Positions 29,101 to 35,215 of a DNA stretch of 64,000 nt are shown in pieces. Positions within the stretch are counted from its first letter, which is position 1, and every line of letters begins with the position of its first letter. A program made the translations under genes and the position numbers. Source of the stretch: Zoogloea sp. (GTDB lineage: Bacteria > Pseudomonadota > Gammaproteobacteria > Burkholderiales > Rhodocyclaceae); NCBI RefSeq assembly GCF_028689785.1, contig NZ_JAQVCN010000005.1, forward strand, positions 101,579 to 165,578, written 5' to 3'. The notes beneath the pieces were generated by a model. The model saw only the letters and a program-made list of their open reading frames with translations, did no database searches and had not been told where the DNA came from.

Positions 29101-29238
29101 GGTGAGCAGGCAGGAAAGTGCGTCGAACAGGGTGCACTCCGGCGCCAGGTGGCGTCCTGCGTGGCGGGGGGCGTCTGTCGGGTTAGGCTTGTGTTCCATC
29201 CTGGTCTGATCCGGGTGATGCAATTTGGCCCCGATCAT
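26143..29238 (-). CDS. Four-PAS diguanylate cyclase/c-di-GMP phosphodiesterase (GGDEF-EAL)
   Basis: This is a 1031-residue cytosolic signalling protein. The N-terminal 100 residues include a degenerate helical region. PAS-like domains follow at roughly 103-215, 228-345, 355-470 and 478-592. A GGDEF domain with intact GGDEF (681-685) has an inhibitory RxxD site (RAGD, 672-675). The EAL domain has EAL (809-811), NISA, DDFGIGF (930-936), Lys951 and EGVET. Both output domains look catalytically complete, so the net sign must be set by the PAS sensors or the I-site. There are no membrane helices. The start at 29238 lacks a clear ribosome site; an ATG at 29199 is an alternative. C-di-GMP could bear on the large adhesin further right. 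Confidence 0.9.
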   Translation of the reverse strand: MIGAKLHHPDQTRMEHKPNPTDAPRHAGRHLAPECTLFDALSCLLTRGLSAIPVGEAGNGQKILSAAALVKAWQAGLPGETPLSALDLETADTALPEAPGAETLINGLPLLLWMKDRQGRFLLVNQSFAESCGHSAPQSVLGKTDLDLWPREQAELYRAQDADVMDSGRPRTMIEEIIDKGIPAWFETYKAPVRSADGRILGTLGFACNISERMRQEASARHDKTPLAYVLATIGEGVWDRDLLSDQVSHNPRWCEMLGLDERYLAHPATTSLTLVHPDDRARLSRIIDTCLCGGGAFCCEYRIRHADGHYLWVRDRGDVVELDEHGQPLRMVGSIADITLARETAAALQESQNRYQQVFDNVREVIFQTDTLGHWELLNPAWTEISGFSVEESLGRSFGDFLHPDDRPHKYRAFKPIIARTLPHCSATLRLRCHDGSYRWMDIFIRAQLNEAGEVIGTSGTLNDVTARVAAEDYLRLTASVFRHAHEGIIITDPHSRILEVNDSFCVLTGYAREDVIGQNTRILRSGVHEPAFYEQMWTELRSTGTWQGETWNRKKSGELYAQLGNISAVRNEAGQTTHYVGLFTDITDLKESQRHLEHLAYHDVLTQLPNRSLLADRMQMALAQAERNNTLAAVAYLDLDGFKPVNDRLGHDVGDLLLVEIARRLQASTRAGDTVARLGGDEFALIYNGLEHSDECEQVFARLLASIAEPVVIDSLELRVTASVGVTLCPLDGSDPDTLLSHADRAMYLAKQAGRNCFHLFNPERDRALRAHRDAQTRVESALYGGELELHYQPKLDTRSNHLTGVEALIRWKHPQLGLRMPGEFLPMVSESRFEIELGNWVLATAVAQLDSWCQAGFATPMSVNISARHLAHPGFVPHLKAVLDAHPQVDAGLLQLEVLETTTLGDLQRIAAIMAECNRLGVSFAIDDFGIGFGAVNSLRSLPVRSIKIDRSFIHNMLDDDDDLATVQGVISLAAAFHREVIAEGVETPRHCQALLKLGCHQVQGHGIARPMPAAHMQVWMQEHARRH

Positions 29239-29332
29239 GCCCGTGTGGCTTGCGGCGGACTAAGGAAGGAAGTCCCGGATTCATGACAGCGGGGTCTACG
29301 AAGTGACGAGGATGCGGTCATAGTTCCTGCTT

Positions 29333-30598
29333 TCAACCGGGGCGGCCGTCCGCCCGGGCTTGCAGATAGACAGGCACCAGGCGCGCGGCCCATGGCACTA
29401 CCACCGCCAGCCAGCCGAGGCTGCTCAGGGTCAGCAGCAGTTGCGGGTTGCCAGGCAGCAGGTCGGCCAGCACGCGCAGGCCGGCGACGGCGTGCAGGCC
29501 CAGGGCCAGGCGCCAGGTCAGGGTGTCGGCCACCAGGGGGCGGCCGGAGTGGCCGAGGCTCACCCGAGACACCATGGCCAGACTCATGGACGCAAAGAAG
29601 CCGACCGTCAGGGCATGCTGGGGCGCCAGGCCGAGGGTGCCCAGCCCGCTCACCTGGAGCAGGCCATTCACACCCCCCAGCAGCCAGGCCACCCCCAGCC
29701 AAAGAAAGCCCAGATGCAGCATGGCCAATAGCGGCACGGCAAAACTGCGCCGCAGCTGCCAGCGGGCGCTCAGCCAGAAGGCCGTGGCCGCGCCGGCCAG
29801 ATCGGCCGGCCAGGCCCAGGCGGCGTGGTCGGCGGCGGCACAGGCGCCATGGATGAAGCTGGCCGCCAGCAGGGCCATCAGTGCGCTGTCGGGGCGGATC
29901 GCCTCGTAGCGGGGCAGGGCCGAGGCGGAGAAGAAGGGAATCATGCGGTGGCTCACCACCATGAACAGGGGGGTCAGCAGCCACCACAGCCCTATGGCAA
30001 TGCCTGTCCGGGCGAAGGCTGCTTCGCCGGACAGGGCGTAGCCCATCCACGCCAGCAGCCCGGCGGCGCCGGCCGCCAGTGCCAGCCAGGCGCTGGCCGG
30101 GTGGAGGCGTGCGGTACCGGGCTTGAAGGCCACTGGATACAGGCGCCCCAGGGCCAGCACCCAGCCGGTCAGCACCAGCGTCAGGCCACCGACGCGCAGG
30201 CCGGGCGAGTTGACCAGCAGCCCGCCGTCGAACAGCAGCCAGCCTGCGCACAGCAGCAGCCACGCCGGCCGTGCTGCCGCGCCCGGCGTGTCGGGCAGGC
30301 CCTGCCAGCGGGGCATGGCGGTCAGCAGGAAGCCGAAGACGAAGAAGGGGAAGACGCCGTAGCTGGCCCACAGCCCATGCACCCAGCCGGGCGGCCAGGG
30401 CCATGCCGGGCCGGCGAGGAGGCCGCTGCGGGCCAGCATTTCCCAGGTCCAGGGCAGAAAGACGAGGACGGCCTGGAGCATGCCGGCCAGGAACATGGCC
30501 CGATGAGGGGCGGCAAACAGGATCGGGCCGGTGGGCCCGCCAGCCGGGGGCGGGGCGGGTTCGCTGGGGCGGGGCTGCAGGCGGAGGGGTTTATCCAT
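29333..30598 (-). CDS. nnrS: NnrS-family heme/copper membrane protein
   Basis: This is a 421-residue protein with about twelve hydrophobic segments. HRAMFLAGMLQAVLVFLPW, WVHGLWASYGVFPFFVFGFLLTAMPRW and HALTVGFFASMSLAMVSRVSLGHSGRPL are the conserved NnrS blocks, rich in His that could ligate heme or copper. NnrS proteins accompany denitrification genes under NO-responsive regulators and lessen nitrosative stress. It is divergent from the Crp/Fnr-type regulator, with only about 90 nt between them. I find no TTGAT-N4-ATCAA box in that gap, so control by the regulator is not evident for this gene. Confidence 0.9.
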   Translation of the reverse strand: MDKPLRLQPRPSEPAPPPAGGPTGPILFAAPHRAMFLAGMLQAVLVFLPWTWEMLARSGLLAGPAWPWPPGWVHGLWASYGVFPFFVFGFLLTAMPRWQGLPDTPGAAARPAWLLLCAGWLLFDGGLLVNSPGLRVGGLTLVLTGWVLALGRLYPVAFKPGTARLHPASAWLALAAGAAGLLAWMGYALSGEAAFARTGIAIGLWWLLTPLFMVVSHRMIPFFSASALPRYEAIRPDSALMALLAASFIHGACAAADHAAWAWPADLAGAATAFWLSARWQLRRSFAVPLLAMLHLGFLWLGVAWLLGGVNGLLQVSGLGTLGLAPQHALTVGFFASMSLAMVSRVSLGHSGRPLVADTLTWRLALGLHAVAGLRVLADLLPGNPQLLLTLSSLGWLAVVVPWAARLVPVYLQARADGRPG

Positions 30599-30646
30599 AA
30601 AGGGGTAGGCGGTGTCTGCCGCGGCGTCGGGAGCTGCGGACGGGGT

Positions 30647-30652
30647 TAGAAT
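30647..30652 (+). promoter_or_regulatory. Candidate -10 element for the Dnr-type regulator gene
   Basis: TAGAAT lies 38 nt before the ATG at 30691 in the nnrS-regulator gap. There is no obvious -35 partner in the GC-rich sequence upstream. Confidence 0.3.
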
Positions 30653-30690
30653 CCCTCGTGGGCATGTCGCCCCAATTGAGAGTCAGTGTC

Positions 30691-31386
30691 ATGTCCACCG
30701 AGAAAATCGATATTCCCGGCCTGTTGAGCCGGATGCCGCTCTTCAGCGCCCTGTCCCCGGAAGACCTGTCCCACATGGCGGCGGCCACCCGGGAGCGGCG
30801 CCTGCAGAAGGGCGACCGGCTGTTCCAGCGCGGTGACCAGCCCAAAGGCTTCTTCCTGGTCGTGTGGGGGCAGGTCAAGCTGGCCTTCACCTCGGCCCAG
30901 GGTAACGAAAAGGTGGTCGAAATTCTCGGCCCGCTGCAGAGTTTCGGCGAGGCGGTGATGTTCCTCGATCAGCCCTATCCGGTGCTGGGCGAGGCCCTGG
31001 CCGACACCCTGGTGCTGCACATCGGTGCGGCGGCGGTTTTCGGGCAGACCGAGCAGGACCCGCGTTTTGCGCGCAAGCTGCTGGCCGGCATGTCGATCCG
31101 CCTGCATTCCATGGTGCGTGACGTGGAGTCGTATGCCCTGCGCTCGTCCACCCAGCGGGTCATCGGCTATCTGTTGCAACTCGCCGAGAGCGTGCCTTGT
31201 GCGCCCCAGCCGGGTGAGCGGGCAGTGGAGCTGCCCACCAGCAAGCAGGTGATCGCATCGCGCCTGAGCCTGACGCCGGAAACCCTGTCGCGCATTTTTC
31301 ACGAGCTGTCCGATGCCGGGCTGATCTCGGTGCAGGGCAAGCACATCATCATTCATGACGCGGTCCGCCTCGCCGAGCACGACTGA
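30691..31386 (+). CDS. Crp/Fnr-family regulator, Dnr/NnrR-like
   Basis: This is a 231-residue regulator with the start at the ATG at 30691. The cyclic-nucleotide-binding-like domain spans residues 10-125 (FSALSPEDLSHMAAATRERRL, GDRLFQRGDQPKGFFLVVWG). A dimer helix follows, then a C-terminal helix-turn-helix (TSKQVIASRLSLTPETLSRIFHEL) with the E-x2-SR recognition pattern typical for TTGAT sites. The N-terminal iron-sulfur cysteines of Fnr are absent, which points to the Dnr/NnrR group that senses NO through heme. A perfect TTGAT-N4-ATCAA box stands before nirJ and a looser one at 31703. It is the likely local activator of the nitrogen-oxide genes. Confidence 0.87.
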   Translation: MSTEKIDIPGLLSRMPLFSALSPEDLSHMAAATRERRLQKGDRLFQRGDQPKGFFLVVWGQVKLAFTSAQGNEKVVEILGPLQSFGEAVMFLDQPYPVLGEALADTLVLHIGAAAVFGQTEQDPRFARKLLAGMSIRLHSMVRDVESYALRSSTQRVIGYLLQLAESVPCAPQPGERAVELPTSKQVIASRLSLTPETLSRIFHELSDAGLISVQGKHIIIHDAVRLAEHD

Positions 31387-31389
31387 AAC

Positions 31390-31638
31390 TCAGGGGGCCG
31401 GCATGGCGCCGGCGTGGCGGATATGGATGGCAAAGGCGCCGTCCTCGCCCGTCTCGGTGCGGTGGGTGTAGCCATTGCGGCGCAGCACGTCATACAGGGG
31501 CGTCGGCTCCCGGTACAGCAGCAGGATCACCTCGCCGTCCGGTGGCAGGGTGTCGAGGGCTTCGAGGGTCAGGTTGAGGGGCTCGGGCGGCAGCAGGCCA
31601 CGGGCATCGACGATCACGGGGGCGGGGCTGGACGACAT
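31390..31638 (-). CDS. DUF2249 protein (SirA/TusA-like fold)
   Basis: This is an 82-residue protein with VIVDARGLLPPEPLNLTLEALDTLP at the N-terminus and VILLLYREPTPLYDVLRRNGY in the middle, the DUF2249 pattern. Such small proteins are repeatedly found beside NO/denitrification regulators and hemerythrin-like genes. They have a TusA-like fold without a proven reaction. AGGA lies 8 nt before the ATG. It is convergent with the Dnr-type gene and may be under that regulator through the box at 31703-31720. Confidence 0.82.
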   Translation of the reverse strand: MSSSPAPVIVDARGLLPPEPLNLTLEALDTLPPDGEVILLLYREPTPLYDVLRRNGYTHRTETGEDGAFAIHIRHAGAMPAP

Positions 31639-31702
31639 GTTTTAAGTCCTGATCAAACGGGTGGGTCAGGTGTCACAGAGTGGCCCTGGGGGGCCGGGCC
31701 AG

Positions 31703-31720
31703 CCTTGACCCTGCTCAAGG
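31703..31720. promoter_or_regulatory. Candidate Dnr/Fnr-type box between DUF2249 gene and 31806 gene
   Basis: CCTTGA-CCCTGC-TCAAGG is a perfect palindrome with TTGA-N6-TCAA geometry, the same spacing as TTGAT-N4-ATCAA. Its centre is 73 nt upstream of the DUF2249 ATG and 94 nt upstream of the GTG at 31806, so it could serve the DUF2249 gene. No strong -10 accompanies it. Confidence 0.4.
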
Positions 31721-31805
31721 GACTGATGCTTCTCCGTGTCGGGCGGCGCACCCGGTTTGGGCGCCCGGATGCTACATTCCGCGCCATGCCATACGAGATC
31801 ACATT

Positions 31806-32153
31806 GTGAAGGAGGGGTCCGCCCTCCTGGTTGCCCTGCTGCTGGCAGTGGCCATTGCCTATTGGTCCGACCATTACCGACTTGCCGATCAGGCCCTGAC
31901 GGTGCGTGAAGTCGAGGGCCCGTCGCGCCCGGCTCCGCCGCCGGCCTTGCCCCAGGCCGAGCCTGTCCCGGAGCATCTGGACGTGGTCGCGCCTAGCGAC
32001 CCGGCGGCCCGGGCGGCCTTGTGCGAGGAGTTGCTGGAGGTGATCCGCGGGGTCGATGCAGCCTTGCAGTTGCCCCAGTCCTCGGCCACCGTCGAACAGC
32101 TCACCACCCGTCGCCGGGTGTACCAGGAGAAGCGTGCCACCCTGGACTGCTGA
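31806..32153 (+). CDS. Small membrane-anchored hypothetical protein
   Basis: This is a 115-residue protein starting at the GTG at 31806. VKEGSALLVALLLAVAIAYW gives one N-terminal membrane anchor (about 6-22). A Pro/Ala-rich linker follows (RPAPPPALPQAEPVPE). The C-terminal helical domain (about 62-115) has two Cys (VREV before it; RAALCEELLEVIRG and a terminal TLDC). I do not recognise the family. A TACATT -10-like hexamer lies at 31773-31778. It is convergent with nirN (15 nt between stops). A role with the neighbouring nitrogen-oxide genes is possible but unsupported. Confidence 0.55.
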   Translation: MKEGSALLVALLLAVAIAYWSDHYRLADQALTVREVEGPSRPAPPPALPQAEPVPEHLDVVAPSDPAARAALCEELLEVIRGVDAALQLPQSSATVEQLTTRRRVYQEKRATLDC

Positions 32154-32168
32154 TTGCCCCGTGGGGCT

Positions 32169-33728
32169 TCAGTGGCTGGTGCCTTCGGAGCGCTGGATCT
32201 TGTTGAACAGGTTGTACTTGCCGATGGGCTTGCTCGCCGGCAGGCGCTTGATCTCCTTGAAGGTACTGGCGTCGAGGAAGATCAGCGCACCGTCCTTCTC
32301 CATCAGGCTGGCGATCACATAGCGGCCGTGGCGGTCGAACTCCACGTGGGCGAAGGTCTTGCCCGGTTCGGGGCGAACCTGTGCCACCACTTCGAGACGC
32401 TCCTTGTCGATGACCTGCAGGGTGTCGCGGGCGCTGGGGCTCATCATCGAGTCCACCCAGGCGTAGGGGCTGTTTTCGTGGCTGCGCAGGAAGAAGCCTG
32501 GCCCCAGGGTGGGGATGGTGGCTACGGTGTGCCAGTCGCTCATGCGGATCACGCTGACCTGGGCATCCTTCAGGTTGGTGCTGGCCACCACCCGCTGGCC
32601 CTTGTGCAGCCAGGAGATGCCCGACCCCAGGTGGGGCATGCCCGGCAGATCCAGGCCGGCGATGGCCCGGCGTACGTCAAGGTTGATTACCTGTCCGTGT
32701 CCGTCCCGGCTGGCGCCGACCACGTTGGCGTAGTCCTGGGTGAAGAAGAAATCGTCCAGGGGTTGCTCCAGTGCCGTGCGACGGGGGTTGAGGTAGCCCG
32801 GCGTGGCGATGGCTTCGCCCATCTTGTAGTCGTGGACGTAGCCATCGTGGAAGGCGGGGGCGGCCGGGTCGTAGGACAGCTCCCAGATTTCCGGCAGATC
32901 CTTCAGCCCGACGATGAAGCTCCGCCGCGGCCCTGCGTCATAGACGGCGGACAGCCGTGAACGCTGATCGCCCTTGAGATTGCGTCCCTCGACGAGCTTG
33001 ATCAGGCGCAGGTCGGCATCGAAGATTGCCAGGTTGCCGGGCAGGTAGTTGGCTACCGCCACGTAGCGGCCGTCGGCTGACACGGCTGCGTTGCGGGTGT
33101 TGATGCCGGCCCGTACCTCGCTCACCACCTGCAGGTTCCAGATGTCGAATTTGCTGATCCAGCCGTCGCGGGAGGCGAAATACACGTAACGCCCGTCCGG
33201 GCTGAACTTGGGGCCCCCATGCAGGGCATAGCGGGAGGGGAAACGGTGAATGCGCTCCATGCGGTCGCCGTCAAGCACGCTCACATGGTGATCTCCGGCC
33301 TCGACGACGATGAACAGGTTCATCGGATCGGCCTTGGCCACGGCACCCTGGCGGGCGTCGGGCAGGCTGCCCCGGGGGAAGTGCTCGACCCGCGAGGCGC
33401 GAATGTCGGCCTCGCTCCAGCTGGGGGCCGGGCTGACCGGGGTGTAGATCCACCCGGAGAGGGCTTCGATCTCGGTGGCGCTGAGGATCTGGCCGAAGGC
33501 CGGCATCTGGGTGGCGGGGCGACCGTCGCGGATGGTTGTCTGGGCATCCTTGTGCTTGAGGCGCTCCAGGCTCTCCGGCAGCAGGGCCGGGCCCATGCCG
33601 CCAAGGCGGGCGGCGCCATGGCAGGCGATGCAGTGCTGGTTGTAGAGGGCGGCGGCGTCGGCGGCCCGGGCGCTGTGGCTGGAGACGGCCAGCGCGGCCA
33701 GGGCGAGGAGGGAGAGCAGGCGGTTCAT
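32169..33728 (-). CDS. nirN: NirN-like c-type cytochrome with d1-type beta-propeller
   Basis: This is a 519-residue periplasmic protein. A signal peptide (1-22) is followed by a monoheme cytochrome c domain with CIACH (33-37) and MPAFGQ as probable axial Met region. An eight-bladed cytochrome-d1-like propeller follows (from about residue 135: FIVVEAGDHHVSVLDGD, then FSPDGRYVYFASRDGW, later ISWLHKGQRVVASTN). This is the layout of NirN, which converts dihydro-heme d1 to heme d1 and hands it to nitrite reductase NirS. It lies 20 nt after nirJ. NirS itself has a similar layout, but the pairing with nirJ and the propeller details favour NirN. Confidence 0.85.
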   Translation of the reverse strand: MNRLLSLLALAALAVSSHSARAADAAALYNQHCIACHGAARLGGMGPALLPESLERLKHKDAQTTIRDGRPATQMPAFGQILSATEIEALSGWIYTPVSPAPSWSEADIRASRVEHFPRGSLPDARQGAVAKADPMNLFIVVEAGDHHVSVLDGDRMERIHRFPSRYALHGGPKFSPDGRYVYFASRDGWISKFDIWNLQVVSEVRAGINTRNAAVSADGRYVAVANYLPGNLAIFDADLRLIKLVEGRNLKGDQRSRLSAVYDAGPRRSFIVGLKDLPEIWELSYDPAAPAFHDGYVHDYKMGEAIATPGYLNPRRTALEQPLDDFFFTQDYANVVGASRDGHGQVINLDVRRAIAGLDLPGMPHLGSGISWLHKGQRVVASTNLKDAQVSVIRMSDWHTVATIPTLGPGFFLRSHENSPYAWVDSMMSPSARDTLQVIDKERLEVVAQVRPEPGKTFAHVEFDRHGRYVIASLMEKDGALIFLDASTFKEIKRLPASKPIGKYNLFNKIQRSEGTSH

Positions 33729-33748
33729 CGCGAGATTCCGGTGGGGGC

Positions 33749-34942
33749 TCAGGCGGCGGGTTGCAGACGCACCCAGGGCTTTACTTCCAGGCGCTCGCCT
33801 TCGGCCACGCCGATCTCGGCGTTGCCCAGGTAGCAGCCCGGGTCTTCCTGCCAGGGGTCGCCGGTGAGCTGCTGGGCTCGCACCCGGGTGTTGCCATTGC
33901 ACATGGCCAGGTAGCGGCACTCGGCACAGCGCCCCTTCACCGGACGGGGCGACTGTTTGAGGCCGGCCATCAACGGGTCGGAGGTGTCGCGCCAGATATC
34001 ACCGAAGGCACGTTCGCGCACGTTGCCCAAGGTGTGGTGCCACCACATGGTGTCGGGGTGCACGTTGCCCAGGTTGTCGATGTTGGCCACGTTCACCCCG
34101 CTGGAGTTGCCACCCCACTGCATCAGCTTGGCCTCGATGTGGGTGGCGTGCTGGGGAAAGCGGCGCTGCACCCAGTGCAGGAAGAAGGGGCCGTCGGCAT
34201 CGTTGTTGCCGGTGGTGAAGTCTTTGTCGAGGCCACGCTGCTCGCAGTTCCAGGCGGTCTCGAAGAGCAGCTCCAGGGCCTCACGGGTCAGCTGATGGCG
34301 GGCGTCGTCGGCCCGGTTCTTGTTGCCCCGGCCGGCGTAGTTGAGGTGTGAGAAGTAGAAGCGGTCAATCCCTTCGTCCTCCACCAACTGCAGCACGCCG
34401 GGTAGGTCGACTGCGTTGTCCTGGGTCATGGTGAAGCGCACTCCCACCTTGACGCCCAGGTCACGGCAGCGGCGCAGCCCGGCCAGGGAGCGGTCGAAGG
34501 CGCCGTTGAGGCGACGGAAGCGGTCGTGGGTGTCGCGGATGCCGTCCAGGCTGACCCCCACATAATCGAAATCGGCGGCGGCGATGCGCTCGATGTTGCC
34601 TTCGTCGATGAGGGTGCCGTTGGACGACAGGCCCACGTAGAAGCCCATGGCCTTGGCCCGCCCGGCGATCTCGAAGAGGTCTGGGCGCAGCAGGGGTTCG
34701 CCGCCGGAGAGGATCAGCACCGGCACCCGGGAGGCCTTCAGATCGTCCATCACCCGGAACACCTCGGTGGTGTCCAGCTCGCCGGCAAAATCCTTGTCGG
34801 TGGAGATGGAGTAGCAGTGCTTGCAGGTCAGGTTGCAGCGACGGATCAGGTTCCAGATGACCACCGGCCCGGGAGGCTGACGGCGCGGGCCGAGGGGGCT
34901 GGGGCTGGCGATTTCGCGGATGTAACTGGAGATACGGAACAT
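33749..34942 (-). CDS. nirJ: Radical SAM heme d1 biosynthesis protein NirJ
   Basis: This is a 397-residue radical SAM enzyme. The start at 34942 gives MFRISSYIREIASPSP; longer in-frame starts exist but lack a ribosome site. The [4Fe-4S] motif is Cys36-x3-Cys40-x2-Cys43 (RRCNLTCKHCYSIST). GGEPLLRPDLFEIA and GVSLDGIRDTHDRFR are radical SAM core blocks. The C-terminal cluster region has CAECRYLAMCNG and a further Cys in EDPGCYLG. NirJ removes propionate side chains from 12,18-didecarboxysiroheme during heme d1 synthesis in the cytosol. It heads the nirJ-nirN operon behind a perfect Dnr/Fnr box. Other heme d1 genes are absent from the window. Confidence 0.92.
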   Translation of the reverse strand: MFRISSYIREIASPSPLGPRRQPPGPVVIWNLIRRCNLTCKHCYSISTDKDFAGELDTTEVFRVMDDLKASRVPVLILSGGEPLLRPDLFEIAGRAKAMGFYVGLSSNGTLIDEGNIERIAAADFDYVGVSLDGIRDTHDRFRRLNGAFDRSLAGLRRCRDLGVKVGVRFTMTQDNAVDLPGVLQLVEDEGIDRFYFSHLNYAGRGNKNRADDARHQLTREALELLFETAWNCEQRGLDKDFTTGNNDADGPFFLHWVQRRFPQHATHIEAKLMQWGGNSSGVNVANIDNLGNVHPDTMWWHHTLGNVRERAFGDIWRDTSDPLMAGLKQSPRPVKGRCAECRYLAMCNGNTRVRAQQLTGDPWQEDPGCYLGNAEIGVAEGERLEVKPWVRLQPAA

Positions 34943-34970
34943 GACCTTGCCTTCCGGAAGAGTTGGGACG

Positions 34971-34976
34971 ATTGTC
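34971..34976 (-). promoter_or_regulatory. Candidate -10 element of the nirJ promoter
   Basis: On the minus strand GACAAT (4 of 6 matches to TATAAT) stands where a -10 should be if the box at 35000-35013 is centred at -41.5. This gives a start near 34965 and a 5' leader of about 23 nt before the nirJ ATG. Confidence 0.5.
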
Positions 34977-34999
34977 CGCGCCTGTCTGCCCCTGCGGCC

Positions 35000-35013
35000 T
35001 TGATGGGTATCAA
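35000..35013 (-). promoter_or_regulatory. Dnr/Fnr box upstream of nirJ-nirN
   Basis: TTGAT-GGGT-ATCAA is a perfect match to the Fnr/Dnr/Anr consensus TTGAT-N4-ATCAA. Its centre is 64 nt upstream of the nirJ ATG. With the -10-like GACAAT at 34971-34976 this is the geometry of a class II activated promoter. The Dnr-type regulator at 30691 is the probable ligand, or a distant Fnr. Confidence 0.8.
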
Positions 35014-35127
35014 CCTGGCTCGTAGTCTTGTGCAATGTCCGCAGCCATTGCGCCGGGCCCGGGAAGAAGGGGTAATCTGAATGCCGATGCATCGCCCTGG
35101 CCCGGCACATGTGCTTGGATCAGGCAA

Positions 35128-35155
35128 TTGATCATGGGCGCACCGCCTGCATAAT
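35128..35155 (+). promoter_or_regulatory. Candidate sigma70 promoter for the receiver-histidine kinase gene
   Basis: TTGATC (35128-35133), a 16-bp spacer and CATAAT (35150-35155) form a reasonable sigma70 promoter. They lie in the only AT-rich part of the nirJ/kinase divergent gap, about 60 nt upstream of the ATG at 35216. Confidence 0.4.
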
Positions 35156-35215
35156 TGCTAAAATCATCAAAAATAACTAAATCAACGAAGATCCTTGCGG
35201 CAGCGGAGTTTGATT

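Noticed and set aside
30599..30690. Search for a Dnr/Fnr box in the nnrS/regulator gap
   Set aside because: No TTGA-N6-TCAA sequence is present on either strand; only a TAGAAT -10-like hexamer is visible.
31642..31656. Fnr-like TTAAGTCCTGATCAA just upstream of the DUF2249 gene
   Set aside because: Only one half-site is good, and it overlaps the ribosome-binding region 4-18 nt before the start codon, too close to act as an activator site.
32169..33728. Reading the cytochrome c-d1 gene as nitrite reductase nirS
   Set aside because: NirS remains a formal alternative because the layout is similar, but the direct pairing with nirJ and the overall look of the propeller favour NirN.
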